Notes under the pieces: generated by a model
The model's input: the letters and a program-made list of their open reading frames with translations, nothing else
Databases searched by the model: none
Told to the model about the DNA's origin: nothing
Part shown: positions 5,623-8,765 of the stretch, one piece after another
Layout of the letters: each line of letters opens with the position of its first letter
Position numbering within the stretch: the first letter of the stretch is position 1
Made by a program: the position numbers and the translations under genes
Assembly (NCBI GenBank): GCA_947372405.1
Contig: CANBTO010000188.1
Location: 1 to 8,765, forward strand
Source of the DNA: Verrucomicrobiaceae bacterium
GTDB lineage: Bacteria; Verrucomicrobiota; Verrucomicrobiae; Verrucomicrobiales; Akkermansiaceae
Direction of reading: 5' to 3'
DNA length: 8,765 nucleotides

Positions 5623-6375
5623 TCAGGCGAGGATGCGCACCTCGTCCGCCTGGATCAGGCTTTCCAAACGTCCATCCGTGCGCAGGAGCAAGGCCCCGCT
5701 GGGCGCTATTCCCTCCACCATGCCGTGCATCGGTCCATTCGAAGTGGTGAGGGAGACAAGGCGTCCGCTGAGTACACAGCGCAGGCGAACCGCATCGAGC
5801 AACTCTTCGAAATCCGCGCCGATCTGGCGGCTGCGGTTCGTAAAACAGCGGACGACGGCTCCTAGCGCTTCGTGGCGCGGAATGCTGGTTCCTGTTTCCA
5901 TGCATAGGGAAGTGGCGATATTCGCGACTTCGGGCGGAAAATGCTGGGTGTTGACGTTCAGGCCGATGCCGACAACGGCGAAATCCGCGCCCGCTTCGAC
6001 GAGGATTCCAGCCACCTTGCGGCCCTGGATCCAGACGTCGTTCGGCCATTTGATGCCGCTCGTCACGCCGAAGGACTCGACGGCCTCCGCCACGGCGAGT
6101 CCGGTCGCGAGTGCGAGACGCGGCCACAGGGCTTTGGGTTCGTCCGGGCGAACGAGGATCGAAAATGCGAGCGACTCGCCGTCGGGTGAAAACCATGTGC
6201 TGCCTCGGCGGCCGCGGCCAGCCGTTTGCCGCTGTGCCAGTAGAACCAAGCCGGTGGGAGCTCCCGCTTGACCTAAAGCGCGGACCTCGTCGTTGGTGGA
6301 TTCCACGGTTTCCTTGACCAGCAGGCGGAACGGGTCCGGAAATGTCGCTGCGGTCCCGTGGAATTCGTCGGACAT
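5623..6375 (-). CDS. birA: Biotin--[acetyl-CoA-carboxylase] ligase
   Basis: BirA activates biotin with ATP to biotinyl-5'-AMP and transfers it to the carrier-domain lysine of acetyl-CoA carboxylase and related enzymes in the cytosol. Seen in order in 250 residues: ESTNDE (25-30), the biotinyl-AMP loop GRGRRG (53-58) followed by STWFSP, KWPNDV (109-114), KVAGILVE (120-127) with the biotin-binding Lys120, VGIGLNVN (135-142), and a C-terminal SH3-like domain (about 203-250: GRLVSLTT, GMVEGIAPSGALLLRTDG). The N-terminal helix-turn-helix of E. coli BirA is absent, so this is a ligase without the repressor role. It starts 9 bp after the nadC stop and is almost certainly co-transcribed with it. No Shine-Dalgarno motif precedes the ATG. 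Confidence 0.96.
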   Translation of the reverse strand: MSDEFHGTAATFPDPFRLLVKETVESTNDEVRALGQAGAPTGLVLLAQRQTAGRGRRGSTWFSPDGESLAFSILVRPDEPKALWPRLALATGLAVAEAVESFGVTSGIKWPNDVWIQGRKVAGILVEAGADFAVVGIGLNVNTQHFPPEVANIATSLCMETGTSIPRHEALGAVVRCFTNRSRQIGADFEELLDAVRLRCVLSGRLVSLTTSNGPMHGMVEGIAPSGALLLRTDGRLESLIQADEVRILA

Positions 6376-6384
6376 GGTGGTCTG

Positions 6385-7233
6385 TTAGAGCGGGATGAAA
6401 TCCAGGCCGATGTCAAGGGCCGGAGCGGAATGGGTGAGCGCGCCGACTGAAATGAAATCGACGCCGGTTTCCGCGATGCCGTGCACGGTTTTGAGATTCA
6501 CTCCGCCGCTGGCTTCCAAAAGCGGCCGCGCACGGACTCCACGTTCCGCGACCGCCTCGCGCATTTCCTCCAGGCTCATGTTGTCTAGCAGGATGTGGTC
6601 CACCCCGTCCATGGCGAGAAAGGCGCGGACCTGTTCGGGATTGTCCGCCTCAAGCTCCACTTCGACATCGGGCTTCTCATTCTTCAACCGTTTGATCGAG
6701 GCCTGGATTGCTTCCGGCCCGCCTTCGGCGACGAGGTGGTTGTCCTTGGCCATGGCGCGGTCATAGAGCCCGAGCCGGTGGTTGATGCCGCCGCCGTGCA
6801 CGACTGCCTGTTTCTCCAGCAACCGGAAACCGGGTGTGGTCTTGCGTGTGTCGAGGATGCCCGTGGTGGTTCCCTTGACGAGGCTCACATATCTGGCTGT
6901 GAGGCTTGCGATGCCGCTGAGTCTCTGAAGGAAATTGAGTGCGACCCGCTCCGCCGTCAGGATCGAACGCGCGTTGCCTTCCACTCGCATCAGCAGCGCG
7001 CCCTTGCTCACTCGGCTGCCATCCGGAATCAGCACCTCCACTTCCAGGTCGGCGTCCACTTTGTGGAAAACCCTCGCTGCCAGTTCCACTCCTGAAACGA
7101 CGCCGTCGTGACGCACCGTGACGAAGGCTCTTGCAAGACGGTTATCGGGAACGAAATACAGCGAGGTGATGTCGCCATCCCCGATGTCTTCCGAGAGGGC
7201 GAGGCTGATGAGGATTTCGGAATGGTCATTCAT
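6385..7233 (-). CDS. nadC: Nicotinate-nucleotide pyrophosphorylase (quinolinate phosphoribosyltransferase)
   Basis: NadC converts quinolinate and PRPP to nicotinate mononucleotide, CO2 and PPi in de novo NAD synthesis. With the ATG at 7233 the protein is 282 aa, the usual length. Motifs: EDIGDGDIT (15-23), LNFLQRLSGIAS (100-111), ILDTRKTTPGFRLLEK (126-141), HGGGINHRLGLYDRAMAKDNH (146-166), VEVELEADN (190-198), ILLDNMS (214-220), ASGGVN (241-246) and VDFISVGALTHSAPALDIGLDF (258-279). All active-site Arg, Lys, His, Glu and Asp segments are intact. A longer version from GTG at 7260 is possible, but its extra nine residues (MGNLIQCCR) fit no family motif and that codon lies inside a good promoter, so the ATG is preferred. 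No nadA or nadB is in the window. birA follows after 9 bp. Confidence 0.96.
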   Translation of the reverse strand: MNDHSEILISLALSEDIGDGDITSLYFVPDNRLARAFVTVRHDGVVSGVELAARVFHKVDADLEVEVLIPDGSRVSKGALLMRVEGNARSILTAERVALNFLQRLSGIASLTARYVSLVKGTTTGILDTRKTTPGFRLLEKQAVVHGGGINHRLGLYDRAMAKDNHLVAEGGPEAIQASIKRLKNEKPDVEVELEADNPEQVRAFLAMDGVDHILLDNMSLEEMREAVAERGVRARPLLEASGGVNLKTVHGIAETGVDFISVGALTHSAPALDIGLDFIPL

Positions 7234-7241
7234 CCGGCAGC

Positions 7242-7270
7242 ATTGGATGAGGTTGCCCACCGCATGTCAA
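7242..7270 (-). promoter_or_regulatory. Promoter of nadC-birA, predicting a leaderless transcript
   Basis: On the minus strand a perfect TTGACA (7270-7265) is followed after exactly 17 bp by TCCAAT (7247-7242), which matches four of six -10 positions. Only eight bases (GCTGCCGG) separate the -10 box from the nadC ATG at 7233, so transcription would start within about 1-2 nt of the start codon. This supports the ATG over the upstream GTG and shows that nadC-birA can be transcribed independently of the pectate lyase gene. Confidence 0.5.
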
Positions 7271-7333
7271 CTGGATGTCTCGCCAAGATGGACGCTTGAG
7301 TAAGCGGTTTTCTCTTCCCGCAGACGGTCATGA

Positions 7334-8401
7334 TCACAGGTCACGCCCCAGCCTGTGTTTCCATGCCGGGTATTCCTTCTCCAGCAGGCTTTGCGGCCAG
7401 GTGCCGTACCATGAGTATCCATTCCTGCGTTCGTAACCGATCTCGGCGATGGTCGCCTTCGCGACACCGTCACGGTCAGCAAACATCGGACGGCAGTTCA
7501 CTAGATCGTAAAAGCGCGCCCACAAAGGCGGTGCGGCGGGATCCTCCACAACGACCTTGTTGGTGCCCTTCTCTGATTTTGGATCAGGCAGCACATCGAC
7601 CCGGATGCCTGTGATTCTTGCGGATTCGAACCATGCCACCGCACCCTCCACGGCTTGGACGACTTCAGGCGACGGGTGGTCGAGACTCATCAGGAGGCGG
7701 GTGATTCCGACCGATTCGGAACCGCTGTAGGAGGCAAGTTCAAACGCTCTTCCAGGACGCGGGCTGTAATCGACCTCATCCTGCTGGGCGCACCAGACGG
7801 TGGGTTTTCCGTTGGTCCGGATCTGGCATTTCAGAATGCATGCGATGCCCTTGTCAAACGCCTCGCCCGCCGCCTGCCGATCTGCGACCGAGACGAAGGC
7901 GTAGGTATCCGAACCGCACACTTCGCGCAGAAACAGCATCAGGCGGGTCATCGCGTCGTCGTTGAAAGTGATGTGGCGGTGATATTGTTTGCTTGGTGGA
8001 TAGTACTGCGGCCAGCCGCCGGTGGGATACTGGGCTTTGAGGATGTAGGAGAGTCCCTTCGAAAATGCCGCGCTGCTTTTCCCATTCGTGGTCGCATTGT
8101 GGTAACGGGCGAGAAACCGGAGTTCGTCGGTGGTCGCGCTGTTGTCGAAGGTGGGATGAAGTGCATTGCGGTCACCGGTGAAGGGAGCGTCCACGGTGCG
8201 GGTGTTTTTCGGCCAGCCTCCGAGGTCCGTCTGATAGGAAAGGATGTTGGCGGCGATGCGCGCGGCATCGGGTCCGGCGAACCATGCATCCGGGTTTTTC
8301 AGAAACCCGCCGGCTCCTCCTCCAGCACCGGATACTGGCAGCGAGATGAGAAAAGGCACTGAAAGCGTAAGTAGCCGCACGAACCCGGGAATGTTTTTCA
8401 T
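7334..8401 (-). CDS. Secreted pectate lyase, polysaccharide lyase family 10
   Basis: PL10 enzymes cleave polygalacturonate by calcium-dependent beta-elimination, using an Arg as base. The 355-residue protein has a signal peptide (core LLTLSVPFLISL, likely cut after VSGA at residue 26) and one catalytic (alpha/alpha)3-toroid-type domain with no carbohydrate-binding module. Family-like segments in order: QTDLGGWPKN (57-66), FDNSATTDELRFLAR (85-99), AQYPTGGWPQYYP (123-135), HITFNDDAMTRLM (143-155), KPTVWCAQQDEVDYSPRPGR (199-218) followed by FELASYSGSESVGI (220-233), LWARFYDL (293-300), and RPMFADRDG (304-312) with a closing YSWYGTWP (329-336). I cannot assign the calcium Asp or the base Arg to single residues, but the Asp- and Arg-bearing motifs are intact. 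It begins 12 bp after the yjbQ stop, so the two are probably co-transcribed. It points to use of pectin from plant or algal material. Confidence 0.93.
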   Translation of the reverse strand: MKNIPGFVRLLTLSVPFLISLPVSGAGGGAGGFLKNPDAWFAGPDAARIAANILSYQTDLGGWPKNTRTVDAPFTGDRNALHPTFDNSATTDELRFLARYHNATTNGKSSAAFSKGLSYILKAQYPTGGWPQYYPPSKQYHRHITFNDDAMTRLMLFLREVCGSDTYAFVSVADRQAAGEAFDKGIACILKCQIRTNGKPTVWCAQQDEVDYSPRPGRAFELASYSGSESVGITRLLMSLDHPSPEVVQAVEGAVAWFESARITGIRVDVLPDPKSEKGTNKVVVEDPAAPPLWARFYDLVNCRPMFADRDGVAKATIAEIGYERRNGYSWYGTWPQSLLEKEYPAWKHRLGRDL

Positions 8402-8413
8402 GGGACTGGATGG

Positions 8414-8765
8414 TTATTCGCCGAGAACGCTGACTACGATGTCTCGATGATGTGGAGCGCGGCGGTGCTCGAACAGGAAGATGCCCTGCCATGTGCCCAG
8501 GGTCATGCGGCTGTTCATGACGGGGATGACCTCGCTGGTGCGGGTGAGCGCCATGCGGATGTGGCTCGGCATGTCGTCTGGGCCCTCCTGGGTGTGGATG
8601 AACCAGGGCGTGTTCTCCGGGACGAGCAGGTCGAAGTATTTCTCCAGATCGCGGCGGGCGCTGGGGTCGGCATTCTCCATGATGACGAGGCTTGCGCTGG
8701 TGTGGCGGACGAACACGGTGACCGTGCCGTGGCTGATGCCCGAGCGGGCGACGACCGCCGCGGTT
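8414..8765 (-). CDS. YjbQ / UPF0047 family protein, N-terminus outside window
   Basis: The frame runs off the right edge, so the first 20 or so residues are missing; 116 are visible, of about 135-140 usual. The family signature is clear: SGISHGTVTVFVRHTSASL, ENADPSARRDLE, HTQEGPDDMPSHI, and the closing LGTWQGIFLFEHR. These include the His, Glu and Asp residues of the conserved site. E. coli YjbQ has been reported to have thiamin-phosphate-synthase activity, but the physiological role of the family is unsettled, so I give no gene symbol. The GTG at 8716 is an internal Val, not the start. The pectate lyase gene follows 12 bp downstream. No functional link between the two is known to me. Confidence 0.93.
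   Translation of the reverse strand, partial: TAAVVARSGISHGTVTVFVRHTSASLVIMENADPSARRDLEKYFDLLVPENTPWFIHTQEGPDDMPSHIRMALTRTSEVIPVMNSRMTLGTWQGIFLFEHRRAPHHRDIVVSVLGE

Noticed and set aside
5549..6196. Upstream extension of the lipoprotein frame to 363 codons, overlapping birA
   Set aside because: The added part is an Arg- and Pro-rich translation of birA in another frame, and the ATG at 5548 opens a proper lipoprotein signal peptide.
7293..7306. Hairpin CGCTT-GAGT-AAGCG between the pectate lyase and nadC as a terminator
   Set aside because: The stem is only 5 bp, and in the minus-strand transcript no U-tract follows; the T-rich side serves the plus strand, where no gene precedes it.
7655..8362. 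Plus-strand open frame of 235 codons opposite the pectate lyase
   Set aside because: The minus strand encodes clear PL10 motifs over the same bases; the plus frame is a shadow.
1..8765. Defence system, mobile element, CRISPR array or RNA gene
   Set aside because: No tandem repeats with spacers, transposase or integrase motifs, nuclease or helicase genes, tRNA cloverleaf or rRNA segments were seen on either strand.

Overview
The window looks like a chromosomal segment from a GC-rich member of the Verrucomicrobiota, possibly near Luteolibacter or Haloferula. The main reason is the left-edge gene, whose product resembles the C-terminal half of Verru_Chthon cassette protein A, a family essentially confined to that phylum. 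The lack of Shine-Dalgarno motifs and the secreted pectate lyase fit this lineage but do not prove it. I saw no rRNA, tRNA, CRISPR array, transposase, integrase or other sign of a mobile element.

Left block, plus strand (1-2847). It holds the 3' part of the Verru_Chthon A gene, then a 223-residue secreted protein of no family I recognise, then a secreted YiiX-like (permuted NlpC/P60, peptidase C92) enzyme. All three products are, or are likely to be, exported.

Centre block, minus strand, read right to left (5031-2867). A MarR-type regulator is followed by a PgeF/YfiH-type peptidoglycan editing factor and by ispE of the MEP isoprenoid pathway. pgeF and ispE overlap by 4 nt (ATGA), so they are probably translationally coupled. 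A 13-bp-stem hairpin covers the start of pgeF. Upstream of marR is an AT-rich promoter region with palindromes that could be operators. ispE and the YiiX-like gene converge with a 19-bp gap.

Right block, minus strand, read right to left (8765-5105). It holds a YjbQ-family gene (cut by the window edge), a PL10 pectate lyase, nadC, birA and a small lipoprotein. yjbQ and the lyase are 12 bp apart. nadC and birA are 9 bp apart and have their own good promoter, whose predicted start site lies almost on the nadC ATG, suggesting a leaderless message. The enzymes serve cofactor metabolism (NAD, biotin attachment), while the lyase degrades plant polysaccharide outside the cytoplasm.

There is no gene-free stretch longer than 300 bases. 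The longest is 4912-5104 (193 bp), which holds the marR control region. I found no complete new system. The points most worth a second look are the hairpin at the pgeF start, the marR control region, the divergent PgeF active-site motif, the leaderless nadC promoter, and the uncharacterised secreted protein beside the Verru_Chthon gene.
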